In this document: piece by piece, positions 29,059 through 38,355 of the stretch | Numbering within the stretch: the first letter of the stretch is position 1 | Layout: each line of letters starts with the position of its first letter | Made by a program: the position numbers and the translations under genes | Origin: DIGJ01 sp041739345 | GTDB taxonomy: Bacteria > Bacillota > Clostridia > Lachnospirales > Lachnospiraceae | NCBI GenBank assembly: GCA_041739345.1 | Contig: JBGSNZ010000022.1 | Coordinates: 348,094 to 412,093, forward strand | Direction of reading: 5' to 3' | Length of the DNA stretch: 64,000 bases | Notes under the pieces: generated by a model | What the model was told of the DNA's origin: nothing | What the model saw: the letters and a program-made list of their open reading frames with translations, nothing else | Databases searched by the model: none

Positions 29059-29895
29059 ATGGCTATAGAGAAACAATACTTATCAGATTTTGAGGCAATA
29101 TTATCACATAGGTATGATAATGGCGCGGATTATTGGACTACATCGGACAGACGCTTAATTAAAGGTTCACCTTTTTCTACTCTTGATAGTGTCCGTTATT
29201 TGTTGGAATTGGGCATGGAAACGAATGATCCGTTGCTTAAAGAATGTGCAGATTTGATATTTGGTACATGGAGGGAAAATGGGAGTTTTAAATTGTACCC
29301 ACAAGGCTCAGTTTACCCATGCCATACTGCGAATGCTGCCGATGTGCTTTGCCAAATGGGGTATGCATTCGATGATAGAATTCAAAAAACGTTCCAACAT
29401 CTTTTTGAGACCCAATATTGTGATGGCGGCTGGCGTTGCAATAAGTTTAGCTTTGGTAGAGGTCCAGAAACCGAGTGCTCGAACCCATTCCCAACGCTTA
29501 CTGTCCTTAGTGCGTTTCGATTTAGTGACTATCTTAACAAAGAACCAGCACTTGACAAAGCAGTAGATTTTTTACTTGAGCATTGGACAATCCGGAAACC
29601 AATTGGCCCATGTCACTATGGAATGGGTACTTTGTTCATGCAAGTCGAATATCCATTTCATAACTACAATCTTTTTATTTATGTCTATGTTTTATCATTT
29701 TACAATCGCGCAAGGGAAGATAACCGATTTCTGGAAGCATTAAAATCGCTGGAATCTAAAATGTTGGATGGACAGATCATTGTTGAGCGTGTTGTTCCAA
29801 AGATGGCTAAGTTTTCTTTTTGCAAAAAAGGTGAACCAAGTGAATTGGCAACAAAACGCTATGAAGAAATATTAAAAAATCTTGGGAGAAGGTAA
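29059..29895 (+). CDS. Putative alpha/alpha-toroid (prenyltransferase/squalene-cyclase-like) protein
   Basis: 278 residues from the ATG at 29059 (GAGGAG upstream); a TTG nine bases earlier is less likely. Repeated helical motifs (STLDSVRYLLELG, FETQYCDGGWRCN, FPTLTVLSAFRFSDYL) resemble the QW-like repeats of terpenoid cyclase/protein prenyltransferase toroids. The usual cyclase DxDD acid motif is not visible, so an enzyme of that class is not claimed. The Cys/His content (CHTAN, CNKF, CHYG) could bind a metal. Function unknown. Confidence 0.6.
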   Translation: MAIEKQYLSDFEAILSHRYDNGADYWTTSDRRLIKGSPFSTLDSVRYLLELGMETNDPLLKECADLIFGTWRENGSFKLYPQGSVYPCHTANAADVLCQMGYAFDDRIQKTFQHLFETQYCDGGWRCNKFSFGRGPETECSNPFPTLTVLSAFRFSDYLNKEPALDKAVDFLLEHWTIRKPIGPCHYGMGTLFMQVEYPFHNYNLFIYVYVLSFYNRAREDNRFLEALKSLESKMLDGQIIVERVVPKMAKFSFCKKGEPSELATKRYEEILKNLGRR

Positions 29896-29922
29896 AGAGA
29901 TCGAGAATAGGAGGGGATTAAT

Positions 29923-30510
29923 ATGAAGCAACTCTTACTGAAATTTATGGAAAAAAGCACATCTCTTAATACGGAAGAGATACAAGAAATAATGAAAGAT
30001 ATGCTTGTAGAAACCTATAAAAAAGGAACTATACTTCTTAGGCAAGGAGAAATATCAAGGAAGTGTTATTTTGTACTCGCGGGTTGTATAAGACAATATT
30101 CATGTGGTGAGGATGGTAAAGAAACTACTTATAATTTTTTTGCTGAGGAACAAGCCGTTACAATGTTTAAAAGTTATAAGCAAAGCTTACCTTCTGATTA
30201 TTTTTTGTCCTGTCTAGAAGATTCAACTTTGCTTATTGGAGATGCTGTTTTTGAAGAAAAAATGTATTTGAAATTTCCAAAACTACAACAAATAACTAGA
30301 ACAATACTAGAGGTGAATTTTGGCGAAACGCAAGATGCGAGTGCGATGTTTATGGGAGTCAGCCCGGAAGAGCGTTATAGAAACTTAGTAGAAAAAAGGC
30401 CTGAATTGATAAAGCGTGTACCACAACATCAATTGGCAAGCTATCTTGGGATTACGCCGGAATCCTTAAGTAGAATTAAGAAAAGGATATATCAAGAAAG
30501 CAGATGCTAG
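29923..30510 (+). CDS. Crp/Fnr-family transcriptional regulator
   Basis: A 195-residue regulator. The N-terminal cyclic-nucleotide-binding-type jelly roll includes ILLRQGEISRKCYFVLAGCIR. The C-terminal helix-turn-helix is short (QHQLASYLGITPESLSRIKKRI). No cysteine cluster of the FNR type is visible. It starts after GGAGGGGATTAAT, 27 bases after the toroid-like gene, so the two may be co-transcribed. Confidence 0.9.
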   Translation: MKQLLLKFMEKSTSLNTEEIQEIMKDMLVETYKKGTILLRQGEISRKCYFVLAGCIRQYSCGEDGKETTYNFFAEEQAVTMFKSYKQSLPSDYFLSCLEDSTLLIGDAVFEEKMYLKFPKLQQITRTILEVNFGETQDASAMFMGVSPEERYRNLVEKRPELIKRVPQHQLASYLGITPESLSRIKKRIYQESRC

Positions 30511-30522
30511 TATTTTATTTCT

Positions 30523-31224
30523 TTATTTTTGGATTTTCCCACCCTTTATCAGGAGCCAGATGCCAAGACTTAGTTCACCGATAGTCATAGGTAGACTTAA
30601 TATTTTTTCCAGAATTACAGTTATATTTTCGTATTGGGGAAGAAATGAATGCATTATATGGATCAGAATATAGCCAAATGCAGCAATTACTAGTAATATA
30701 CCTAACAATTTAGGCATAAAATCAGACTTTAAAATTAAATAAGCAATGATGGATAAATGAAAACCAAAAAGGATTAAACCGAATGACCATATTTTATCAA
30801 ATGCATTGAAATATAACATTATTTGATCCGCATAGGTGGAAGTTAATGAGTGTTCTCCGCTAGCAAAGAGTGTTACGCAGAGTAAACAAGAAATGGCTGT
30901 TCCCAAAATAGTAGAGTAAACGATTCGAATCCATGAAGCAAGCAAAGAAAGGCTATTATCAACTTGCTTAAGAAAAATGTATAGTGCCCATGCAATTAAG
31001 ATATCTAATACAAGAATTACTAACCAACCAAAAATTTCTGCGCGAAAAAGAGCAATGCATTGTGAAATATTGTTCATTGTAACTGCCGCATCACCATTTA
31101 CAACTAGTTTAGAGTGAATAAATCCAAACGAAAACCCAGCACATAGGGCCATAACAATAATGGAAAGACCTGCAATTATGGCCGACTTCCTTTGTGATAT
31201 TTTTTCTGTTTCATATACTATCAT
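30523..31224 (-). CDS. DUF4386 membrane protein
   Basis: About 233 residues, starting at the second of two in-frame ATGs because GGAGG is seven bases from it but only one base from the first. Six hydrophobic segments and the pattern RIVYSTILGTA, DKIWSFGLILFGFHLSIIAYLI and PKLLGILLVIAAFGYIL are those of the DUF4386 family. Function is unknown for the family; often found near regulators of the Crp or LysR type. Convergent with the Crp/Fnr gene. Confidence 0.82.
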   Translation of the reverse strand: MIVYETEKISQRKSAIIAGLSIIVMALCAGFSFGFIHSKLVVNGDAAVTMNNISQCIALFRAEIFGWLVILVLDILIAWALYIFLKQVDNSLSLLASWIRIVYSTILGTAISCLLCVTLFASGEHSLTSTYADQIMLYFNAFDKIWSFGLILFGFHLSIIAYLILKSDFMPKLLGILLVIAAFGYILIHIMHSFLPQYENITVILEKILSLPMTIGELSLGIWLLIKGGKIQK

Positions 31225-31522
31225 ATACATACCTCCTGTTTTTTATTAGATAATATTAACCTGGAGAATGTAAAATTTCATTGATTTAAGTTAAGAAATA
31301 AGAATTTTATGGCAGTGAACTTGTAGTTCATTATTATAAGAATACATAAAACTAAGTTAATTCGAAGTTTTAGTATCTCTTTTTTTATATAAGGACATTC
31401 CATCAGTTAACGAGAAGCTTGCCATGTAATTTGAAAACAAGCATATGCGTGACATTATCACAGATAAGATGATGAAAATGTCTATAATGAAACTATAACA
31501 TAAATGTGATTGGAGGAAAATT

Positions 31523-32845
31523 ATGCTTGTGGGAATTGCAGCAGCAAACAGTGTAAGTTTTATACTTGTATTTTTAGAAGGAATATTATCTTTTTTTTCT
31601 CCTTGTGTGATTCCGTTAATTCCAGTTTACATGGGATATTTAGCGGGTAGCGGAAAAAGCGTGAATGAAGAGGGTGCGATTGTATATGAGAGACAAAAAG
31701 TATTTTTAAACACCATGTTCTTTGCGTTAGGCATTTCTTTTGCTTTTTTTATATTAGGCATGTCATTTACGACAATTGGTAGTTTTTTTAGCAACAATAA
31801 ACTACTGTTTACCAGAATAGGCGGTATACTTATTGTTATATTAGGATTGTTTCAGCTTGGAATATTTGATTTTTCGTTCTTACAAAAAGAAAGAAAAATT
31901 TATATTAAACTGGCTGATAAGAAAATGAATCCTGTTCTGGCACTTCTCATGGGATTTACCTTTAGCTTTGCATGGACACCATGTATTGGACCATCTCTTT
32001 CTTCCGTTCTGATTATGGCTTCTGGGGCAACAACCTCATTAGAAGGTAATCTGCTTGTATTTGTTTATGCCATTGGATTTTTAATTCCGTTTCTTTTACT
32101 TGGACTTTTTACAACACAGGTATTGAACTTTTTAAAATCAAAGCAAAAACTGTTGAAATATACAATTAAAGCTGGAGGAGTAATTCTGATCATCATGGGA
32201 ATTATGACTTTTACGGGGTGGATGAACAGTGTTTCTGGTTATTTGAATTCTTTTAGCAATAAAAAGCAGAGCAGTTCACAGGATGAATCAGAGACTAGGA
32301 GTAGTTCAGAAATTACAAGTTCTAAGAACAATTCAGGTGCGGAAAACGAAACAACGGAAAATATCATTGCGGATACGGAAGAAAGTGATGTGATTCCTGC
32401 ATTTGACTTTACTCTAATGGATCAGTATGGGAATGAACATACACTTTCAGCTTACAAGGGAAAAGTTGTATTCATAAATTTTTGGGCTACCTGGTGTCCA
32501 CCTTGCAAAAAAGAATTGCCAGATATAGAGGCACTTTACAAGGAATATAATCTAAACCAGGATGAAGTGGTATTTTTAGGAATTGCCAATCCATCAAGTG
32601 AAGAGTATCCGAACAATCAGGATGGAGGCAAAGAAGAGATTAAAGCTTTTTTAGATGAAAACGGATATACATTCCCGACGTTATATGATGAAACAGGCGA
32701 AGTACTAAAAAACTATAACATCTCGGCATTTCCGACCACTTTTATGATTGATAAAGAAGGAAATGTTGTTGGATATGTTCCAGGTATGATGACCAAAGAT
32801 ATCATGGTTAATATAATTAATCAAGCGCTACAAGCAACAAAATAA
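31523..32845 (+). CDS. CcdA (DsbD-type) membrane electron carrier fused to TlpA-like thioredoxin
   Basis: 440 residues. The N-terminal six-helix CcdA domain (about 10-235) has its two redox cysteines in SFFSPCVIPLIP (C28) and FAWTPCIGPSLSS. After a Ser/Glu-rich linker (about 248-290) comes an extracytoplasmic thioredoxin-like domain with C325-P-P-C328 in ATWCPPCKKELP. The fused protein should carry electrons from cytoplasmic thioredoxin across the membrane to reduce secreted disulfides or peroxides in one polypeptide. A terminator follows. Nearby genes for metal/oxyanion transport and a ferritin-like protein fit a redox-stress theme. Confidence 0.92.
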   Translation: MLVGIAAANSVSFILVFLEGILSFFSPCVIPLIPVYMGYLAGSGKSVNEEGAIVYERQKVFLNTMFFALGISFAFFILGMSFTTIGSFFSNNKLLFTRIGGILIVILGLFQLGIFDFSFLQKERKIYIKLADKKMNPVLALLMGFTFSFAWTPCIGPSLSSVLIMASGATTSLEGNLLVFVYAIGFLIPFLLLGLFTTQVLNFLKSKQKLLKYTIKAGGVILIIMGIMTFTGWMNSVSGYLNSFSNKKQSSSQDESETRSSSEITSSKNNSGAENETTENIIADTEESDVIPAFDFTLMDQYGNEHTLSAYKGKVVFINFWATWCPPCKKELPDIEALYKEYNLNQDEVVFLGIANPSSEEYPNNQDGGKEEIKAFLDENGYTFPTLYDETGEVLKNYNISAFPTTFMIDKEGNVVGYVPGMMTKDIMVNIINQALQATK

Positions 32846-32880
32846 AGGCAGAGGTGGAATCGAATGCATAAGTGAGTAAG

Positions 32881-32910
32881 AAAGACAGAGTGTTTTGAGC
32901 TCTGTCTTTT
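32881..32910 (+). terminator. Intrinsic terminator after ccdA-tlpA fusion gene
   Basis: AAAGACAGAG pairs with CTCTGTCTTT across a nine-base loop and continues into TTTT/TAAA. Confidence 0.85.
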
Positions 32911-32982
32911 AAATTGCAGTATTACTGTATTTGCTTATGTAAATGTAAGTGGTATAATGAGATTTTCAGGAGGTTCAATAGG

Positions 32983-33555
32983 ATGACCAAGGATATTAAA
33001 TTTTACTTTAAATTATTTGCGTCCACCTTTTACTTAAGTGCATTTACGTTTGGTGGTGGATTTGTAATTATTCCATTAATGAGAAAAAAGTTTGTGGATC
33101 AATATAAGTGGATAGATGAAAAGGAGATGCTGGATTTAACAGCAATCGCGCAATCATCACCAGGTGCCATTGCAGTCAATGCCGCAATACTTGTTGGATA
33201 TAGACTGGCGGGGGTGTTAGGAGCAATGATTACTATTTTAGGGACAGTTTTACCACCATTACTAATATTATCGGTGATATCGGTAGCATATACGGCATTT
33301 CGGGATAGTCTGATTGTTAAATATGTACTCAGAGGAATGCAAGCGGGAGTTGCAGCCGTGATTATTGATGTTGTAGTTACGATGGTAATTGATCTTTTAA
33401 AAGAGAAAAAAGTATTACCAGTAGCAGTTATGATAGGCTCTTTTATTACCACTTTTTTCCTTCATATAAATGTTATTTTTGTGATTTTGGTAAGTGGGAT
33501 GATTGGTGGTATGGCAATGTATTATTCGAAACATATAAAAAAGAGTGATGAATAG
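32983..33555 (+). CDS. Chromate transporter, first half (short CHR protein)
   Basis: 190 residues from the ATG behind AGGAGGTTCAATAGG; the longer upstream frame has no ribosome-binding site. Contains TFGGGFVIIPLM and AQSSPGAIAVNAA, the signature of the chromate ion transporter domain, with about six hydrophobic segments. Firmicutes usually encode this family as two half-size proteins from adjacent genes, as here. Proposed role: export of chromate or a similar oxyanion; the true substrate in anaerobes is uncertain. Confidence 0.9.
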   Translation: MTKDIKFYFKLFASTFYLSAFTFGGGFVIIPLMRKKFVDQYKWIDEKEMLDLTAIAQSSPGAIAVNAAILVGYRLAGVLGAMITILGTVLPPLLILSVISVAYTAFRDSLIVKYVLRGMQAGVAAVIIDVVVTMVIDLLKEKKVLPVAVMIGSFITTFFLHINVIFVILVSGMIGGMAMYYSKHIKKSDE

Positions 33556-33575
33556 GTCATCAAAAATTAAAAGGC

Positions 33576-34154
33576 ATGGGTATAAAAATGATTTATTTAA
33601 AGTTATTCTGGAGTTTTTTTCAAATCGGATTGTTCAGTTTTGGCGGTGGATATGCAGCTATGCCATTGATTCAAAATCAAGTTGTGAGTATTAATGGATG
33701 GCTAACAATGAGCGAATTTGCGGATGTCATAACGATATCACAAATGACACCTGGACCAATAGGGATTAATGCAGCTACCTTTGTTGGACTACGCATTGGA
33801 GGAATCCAAGGCGCAATTGTAGCAACGACAGGTTGTGTTCTTCCATCCTGCGTGATTGTACTTTCTCTAGCGTGCGTTTATTATAAATATAGAGGATTAG
33901 CTACTGTACAGGGAGTATTAAATGGTTTAAGACCGGCAGTCATAGCAATGATTGCTTCGGCGGGATTGGCATTGGTGATTTTGGCTTTCTGGAACGGAAA
34001 AGGTATGACAAGCAATATTGACGGCATAGATTATGTTGCAGTAGTGATATTTGCAATCGCTTTTATGATTCTTAGAAAGTGGAAAGTGAATCCAATCCAT
34101 GTCATGATTGGAGCAGGAGTTATCGGATTATGTATTTATCCGCTTATTTTGTAA
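33576..34154 (+). CDS. Chromate transporter, second half (short CHR protein)
   Basis: 192 residues (188 if the second ATG is used). It carries the same signatures as its partner: SFGGGYAAMPLIQ and SQMTPGPIGINAATFVG. It begins 20 bases after the first half-gene, so the two are expressed together and should form a heteromeric channel with inverted topology. The two-component system starts 75 bases downstream. Confidence 0.9.
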   Translation: MGIKMIYLKLFWSFFQIGLFSFGGGYAAMPLIQNQVVSINGWLTMSEFADVITISQMTPGPIGINAATFVGLRIGGIQGAIVATTGCVLPSCVIVLSLACVYYKYRGLATVQGVLNGLRPAVIAMIASAGLALVILAFWNGKGMTSNIDGIDYVAVVIFAIAFMILRKWKVNPIHVMIGAGVIGLCIYPLIL

Positions 34155-34228
34155 TCAAATTTGTATTTGTAGTTTACTAATAGAAAAGAAATATAGGTTT
34201 TAAAAAAACAACTGAAAAGAGGAAAAGT

Positions 34229-34924
34229 ATGGAGAAAAAACTGATATTGGTTGTTGATGATGAACAAGGGATCCGGGATATTATAAAAGAATATCTGGTG
34301 TTGGAGGATTTTGAAGTAATAGAGGCAGTGGATGGAGTAGATGGTTTAAATAAATTTAAGAATAATAATATAGCATTGGTAGTTTTAGATGTGATGCTTC
34401 CCAAAATGGACGGATGGAAAGTTTGTAGAGAAATACGTTCCTCGTCGCGCATACCAATAATTATGCTGACTGCAAGAGGAGAAGAATATGACAAACTTTT
34501 TGGCTTTGAGCTCGGAGTGGATGATTATATTGTAAAACCGTTCAGCCCCAAAGAATTACTTGCAAGAATAAAAGCAATTCTTATTAGAAGCAATGTTCCT
34601 ATAGAGGAGCCAGTAAAACCTAATCTCATGCAAGTGGCAGAACTATTAATTGATTTTGATGCACGAAATGTATACATAGAGAAAAAAGTGATAAGTATGA
34701 CTCCAAAAGAATACGATTTATTGAACTTTTTTGTTAATAATCAAAGAAAGGTATTTTCTAGAGAACAACTTTTAAACCTGGTATGGGGATATGAGTTTTT
34801 AGGAGATGTAAGAACTGTGGATACACATGTGAAAATGCTAAGGGAAAGCTTGGGAAAATATCGAAAATGGATTGTGACAGCATGGGGAATTGGATATAAA
34901 TTCGATGCGGAGGAAAAAGAATGA
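34229..34924 (+). CDS. OmpR-family response regulator
   Basis: A 231-residue regulator with D54 in VVLDVMLPKMDG, the conserved Lys in IVKPFSPKELLARI and a winged helix ending AWGIGYKFD. It overlaps the kinase gene by four bases. Probably controls genes of the surrounding redox/metal group. Confidence 0.93.
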   Translation: MEKKLILVVDDEQGIRDIIKEYLVLEDFEVIEAVDGVDGLNKFKNNNIALVVLDVMLPKMDGWKVCREIRSSSRIPIIMLTARGEEYDKLFGFELGVDDYIVKPFSPKELLARIKAILIRSNVPIEEPVKPNLMQVAELLIDFDARNVYIEKKVISMTPKEYDLLNFFVNNQRKVFSREQLLNLVWGYEFLGDVRTVDTHVKMLRESLGKYRKWIVTAWGIGYKFDAEEKE

Positions 34925-36357
34925 AGAGCATAAGGACAAAACTTTGGTTTGGAATGATGATATTGGTAGGAATTATTATTATTTTACTATGGCTGTTTCA
35001 GATTGTGTTCTTAGAAAAATTTTATTCTGTTCTGGAGTTAAGGGAAGTTACAAAAAATGCAAACAGTATTATAGAAGAAATTGAATACTTGGATAATGTA
35101 AATCAGATAAATGAGTCTGTGCAGATTACGGAGGCAATTGATAATTTTATATATGAAAAACAATTGTCTCTTAATGTAATAGATACTTCTTATAATATAG
35201 TTTATCAAGCATCTTCTGGTAATAGTGCAAATACACCAGGAAAAATGAAAGAAGTAGTTGGCAAAGCATCTGAAACAGCCATGAAGGGTATAGAATTCAA
35301 GCAGGAAGTCACTCATCCCAAATTTGGATATCAATTTATGATTATTGGAGTACCTATTTATCACGGGGATGTAGTTCAAGGTGCCATGATACTAACAGTA
35401 CCTATGGCTTCCGTTAATGATACAGCGGATATTTTAAAGAAGCAGTTGATTATCATTACAGGAATTTTACTATTGTTTTCCCTTTTTATTTCATTCCGCC
35501 TTTCAAAAAATTTTGCAGATCCGATTTCAAAAATCAGTAAGCAAGCAGAAAGTTATGCATCTGGTCATTATGCGGAAAGAATCAATAATGCTGGTGATGA
35601 TGAGATTGGTCAGTTAGCAAAGAGAATGAATGATATGGGAGAGGCATTAGCACAAAATGATATTCTTCAAAGGGAATTAATTGCAAATGTATCTCATGAA
35701 CTAAGGACACCATTAACGTTGATACAAGGATATGCAGAGACCTTACGTGATGTAACAGGGGATAAACCTGATAAAAGGGAAAAGCAGCTTGGTATTATTA
35801 TCGAAGAATCTGAACGGCTAAGTAAAATAGTTGAGGATATATTAAATCTCTCTCAGCTTCAATCTGGAGCAGTCATACTAGAGAAAGAATCCTTTTCTTT
35901 GAATGAAATGCTTATTAATATTAAAGAACATTATGAATTGCAACAGGAAACAAGAACATTTCAGATTATAGGAGCATTTGAATTAGAGGATACTTTATTT
36001 GGTGATAAAAAGAGGATAGAACAGGTATTTTATAATCTGATTAATAATGCCTTTCGCCATACAAAAGAAGATGACCTAGTTGAAGTTTTGGTAACACAGA
36101 AACTAGACAACGTAAAAATTGAAGTGAGAGATCAAGGCGAAGGGATTGCCAAAGAAGATCTAAATCATATTTTTGAGCGCTACTACAAAGGGAAACGAGT
36201 AGATGGCAAAAAGAGCAATGGAACTGGTTTAGGGTTGGCTATCGTAAAAAGCATTTTAGAAATGCATGAGGTAACTTTTGGCGTGGAAAGTGAACAGGGA
36301 AAAGGAACTACTTTTTGGTTTGAACTAGATAAGGACAATTCTCATACTTCTTTCTGA
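34921..36357 (+). CDS. Sensor histidine kinase with external sensor and HAMP domain
   Basis: 478 residues. Helix 1 (about 10-30), an external sensor of about 140 residues, helix 2 (about 176-194), a HAMP linker (about 195-248), H259 in VSHELRTPLTLIQ, and an HATPase domain with RDQGEGIA and GTGLGLAIVK. The external domain of this classic kinase is much larger than in the ABC-module kinases, so it likely binds an extracellular ligand or metal directly. The secreted DUF2202 protein is encoded next and may be a regulated target (inference). Confidence 0.93.
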   Translation: MKSIRTKLWFGMMILVGIIIILLWLFQIVFLEKFYSVLELREVTKNANSIIEEIEYLDNVNQINESVQITEAIDNFIYEKQLSLNVIDTSYNIVYQASSGNSANTPGKMKEVVGKASETAMKGIEFKQEVTHPKFGYQFMIIGVPIYHGDVVQGAMILTVPMASVNDTADILKKQLIIITGILLLFSLFISFRLSKNFADPISKISKQAESYASGHYAERINNAGDDEIGQLAKRMNDMGEALAQNDILQRELIANVSHELRTPLTLIQGYAETLRDVTGDKPDKREKQLGIIIEESERLSKIVEDILNLSQLQSGAVILEKESFSLNEMLINIKEHYELQQETRTFQIIGAFELEDTLFGDKKRIEQVFYNLINNAFRHTKEDDLVEVLVTQKLDNVKIEVRDQGEGIAKEDLNHIFERYYKGKRVDGKKSNGTGLGLAIVKSILEMHEVTFGVESEQGKGTTFWFELDKDNSHTSF

Positions 36358-36464
36358 CTTCTATCATACTTCTATCACAACTTTTTCTTATACTGAGGAT
36401 GTAAAAAAGAAAAGCAGATGAAAGAACTCATCTGTAACACGAATCATGATAAGGAGATGTTGAT

Positions 36465-37091
36465 ATGAGAAAACAAATAAAGAAAATGGCGGGTAGTCTT
36501 TTAACAGCAGGTTTATTAGTAGTAGGATTAACAACAGGAACAACTGCTTATGCAGCAAACACAGATACTGGTGCAGCGGGTGCGCTTTCGGACTCGGAAT
36601 ATACGCTGGAGGAAATGCTCGTTTATGCAATCGAAGATGAGTATTTGGCTCAGGCAGAATACGATGCAATCATGGAAGCATATGGAGTGCAAAAACCGTT
36701 TTCAAATATTATTAAGGCGGAAGCTACACACATCACTTTACTAAGCCCACTTTTTGAAGAATATAGTGCAGTAATTCCAAAAAAAGATTGGGACAGTCTG
36801 GTAGTAGTTCCAGAATCGTTAAAAGCAGCATATGAAACCGGCGTTGAAGCAGAAGAAAAGAATATTGCAATGTATGAGAACTTCTTAAAAGAAAATCTTC
36901 CAGATGATGTAAGAGAAGTATTTGAGAAATTAATGAATGCTTCTAAAAAGCATTTAGCAGCTTTTCAAAGACAAGTAGATGGAAATGTAAGAGGCAACGG
37001 TAATAAAAATGGCAGTGGCAGAACAAATAATTCTGTTGGAGGAAATGGACAAGGAAATAGAAGCTCTTCACAGGGTACTTGTATTTTATAG
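36465..37091 (+). CDS. Secreted DUF2202 ferritin-like protein
   Basis: 208 residues with a signal peptide (about 1-30, ending TAYA). The mature part (about 42-170) has the two-helix ferritin-like DUF2202 pattern: EDEYLAQAEYDAIM and KAEATHITLLSPLFEEY, then EAEEKNIAMYENFL and KLMNASKKHLAAFQRQ. These supply Glu/His residues for a di-metal site. The tail is Gly/Asn/Ser-rich (about 175-205) and ends in CIL. Family function is not established; metal or peroxide handling outside the cell is plausible. A strong terminator follows. Confidence 0.88.
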   Translation: MRKQIKKMAGSLLTAGLLVVGLTTGTTAYAANTDTGAAGALSDSEYTLEEMLVYAIEDEYLAQAEYDAIMEAYGVQKPFSNIIKAEATHITLLSPLFEEYSAVIPKKDWDSLVVVPESLKAAYETGVEAEEKNIAMYENFLKENLPDDVREVFEKLMNASKKHLAAFQRQVDGNVRGNGNKNGSGRTNNSVGGNGQGNRSSSQGTCIL

Positions 37092-37145
37092 TAGTGATAG
37101 TTTCAGAATAAAACAAAATAATACAATCGTTTTCATTGTAGTTAG

Positions 37146-37199
37146 CTCTTGCGATAAAGAGGTGTGTTGAACACCAGTTTTATCGCAAGAGTTTTTTTT
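37146..37199 (+). terminator. Branched intrinsic terminator
   Basis: CTCTTGCGATAAA pairs with TTTATCGCAAGAG, followed by eight T. The intervening 20 bases can form a second small hairpin (GGTGT/ACACC). It ends the DUF2202 gene and sits at the 3' end of the convergent alcohol dehydrogenase gene. Confidence 0.93.
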
Positions 37200-37200
37200 G

Positions 37201-38355
37201 TTAGTAGCACTTTTTATAAATCTGAATAATATCTTCCTTGGATGGTTGTCTTGGATTAGTAGGGGTACACCTATCGAGCATGGCTGTTTCAGCCATTTGA
37301 CCAAGTGTGCCCTCAAACTCTGACGGTTCTATTCCAAGTTTTTGTATGTTCTCTTCGACTCCCAGAGATTTTTTCAGTTTATTTACAGCCATTATGAAAT
37401 TAACAGTACCTTCTCGGGGTGTCCTTGCTGGAAGCTGTAAAATGGTTGCTAGTTTTGCGTATCTTTTTGCAGCATAACCATTGGCACTTCCACTTAGGTC
37501 GGCGTTGAATTCCATTACTGCACCGAGTACAAGTGCATTGGAGCGACCATGTGAAATATGAAAAGCTGCTCCAAAGGCATGAGCAAGGCTATGATTGATG
37601 CCAAGACTCGTATTTGTAAATGCCATTCCTGCCATACAGGAAGCATTTTGAACACGATCCCTTGCTTCGGGATCTGTTACATCCAAATAGAGCTTTTCAA
37701 GATTTTCGAATATCAATTTTATTGCTTTTTCGGCAAGAGCATCTGTAAAGTCGGTGGCCTTTATGGAAAGATAGGCCTCAATGGCATGAACTAAAACATC
37801 TATTCCAGTATCAACCGCCACACGTTGAGGGACATGTTGAATACATGTAGAGTCCAGAATTGCGATATCAGGTGTGATAAAATCGTCTACAATACATATC
37901 TTTTCACATTCATAGGTAATGACGGAAAAGTCTGTTACCTCGGAGCCTGTCCCACTGGTAGAGGGAATTGCAATAAAGAGCGGTTTTTTTATTTCATTGC
38001 CTGCTGCGACTTCCATCATACGAGCAAAATAGAGAATTCCCTTGGCTGTATCGATGGCTGAGCCTCCCCCTATTGCTACTAGAACATCTGCTCCACTTTT
38101 CATGTAAGGCCCTAGTCCTTCCGCTATTACCGCTACATCCGGATCGGGGCGTACACCTGTAAAAACGGTGGAGCTTATTCCAGCCTCGTTCAGGCAATCT
38201 ACTGTCGTTTGAAGGTATCCCAACTTTTCTATTATGGAATCAGAGACGATAAACGCCTGAGATCCGTTTACCTGCTTCAAAAATTGTATGGATTCTTTGT
38301 TAAAATAAACTTTGGATTTTAAAATAAACTTATCTTCTATGATTTTTACCTCCAT
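37201..38355 (-). CDS. Iron-containing alcohol dehydrogenase, probable acetaldehyde reductase of the choline microcompartment
   Basis: About 384 residues. NAD-binding GGGSAIDTAKG and GTGSEVTDFSV are present. Iron ligands are expected from DTGIDVLVHAIEAY (Asp, His) and NHSLAHAFGAAFHISHGRSN (two His), the type III dehydrogenase pattern of EutG/CutO. It would reduce acetaldehyde to ethanol and recycle NAD+. The start is uncertain: the ATG at 38355 has no good ribosome-binding site, while a GGAGG just after it points to an ATA codon. It is divergent from the main operon and lacks an obvious encapsulation helix. Confidence 0.88.
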   Translation of the reverse strand: MEVKIIEDKFILKSKVYFNKESIQFLKQVNGSQAFIVSDSIIEKLGYLQTTVDCLNEAGISSTVFTGVRPDPDVAVIAEGLGPYMKSGADVLVAIGGGSAIDTAKGILYFARMMEVAAGNEIKKPLFIAIPSTSGTGSEVTDFSVITYECEKICIVDDFITPDIAILDSTCIQHVPQRVAVDTGIDVLVHAIEAYLSIKATDFTDALAEKAIKLIFENLEKLYLDVTDPEARDRVQNASCMAGMAFTNTSLGINHSLAHAFGAAFHISHGRSNALVLGAVMEFNADLSGSANGYAAKRYAKLATILQLPARTPREGTVNFIMAVNKLKKSLGVEENIQKLGIEPSEFEGTLGQMAETAMLDRCTPTNPRQPSKEDIIQIYKKCY

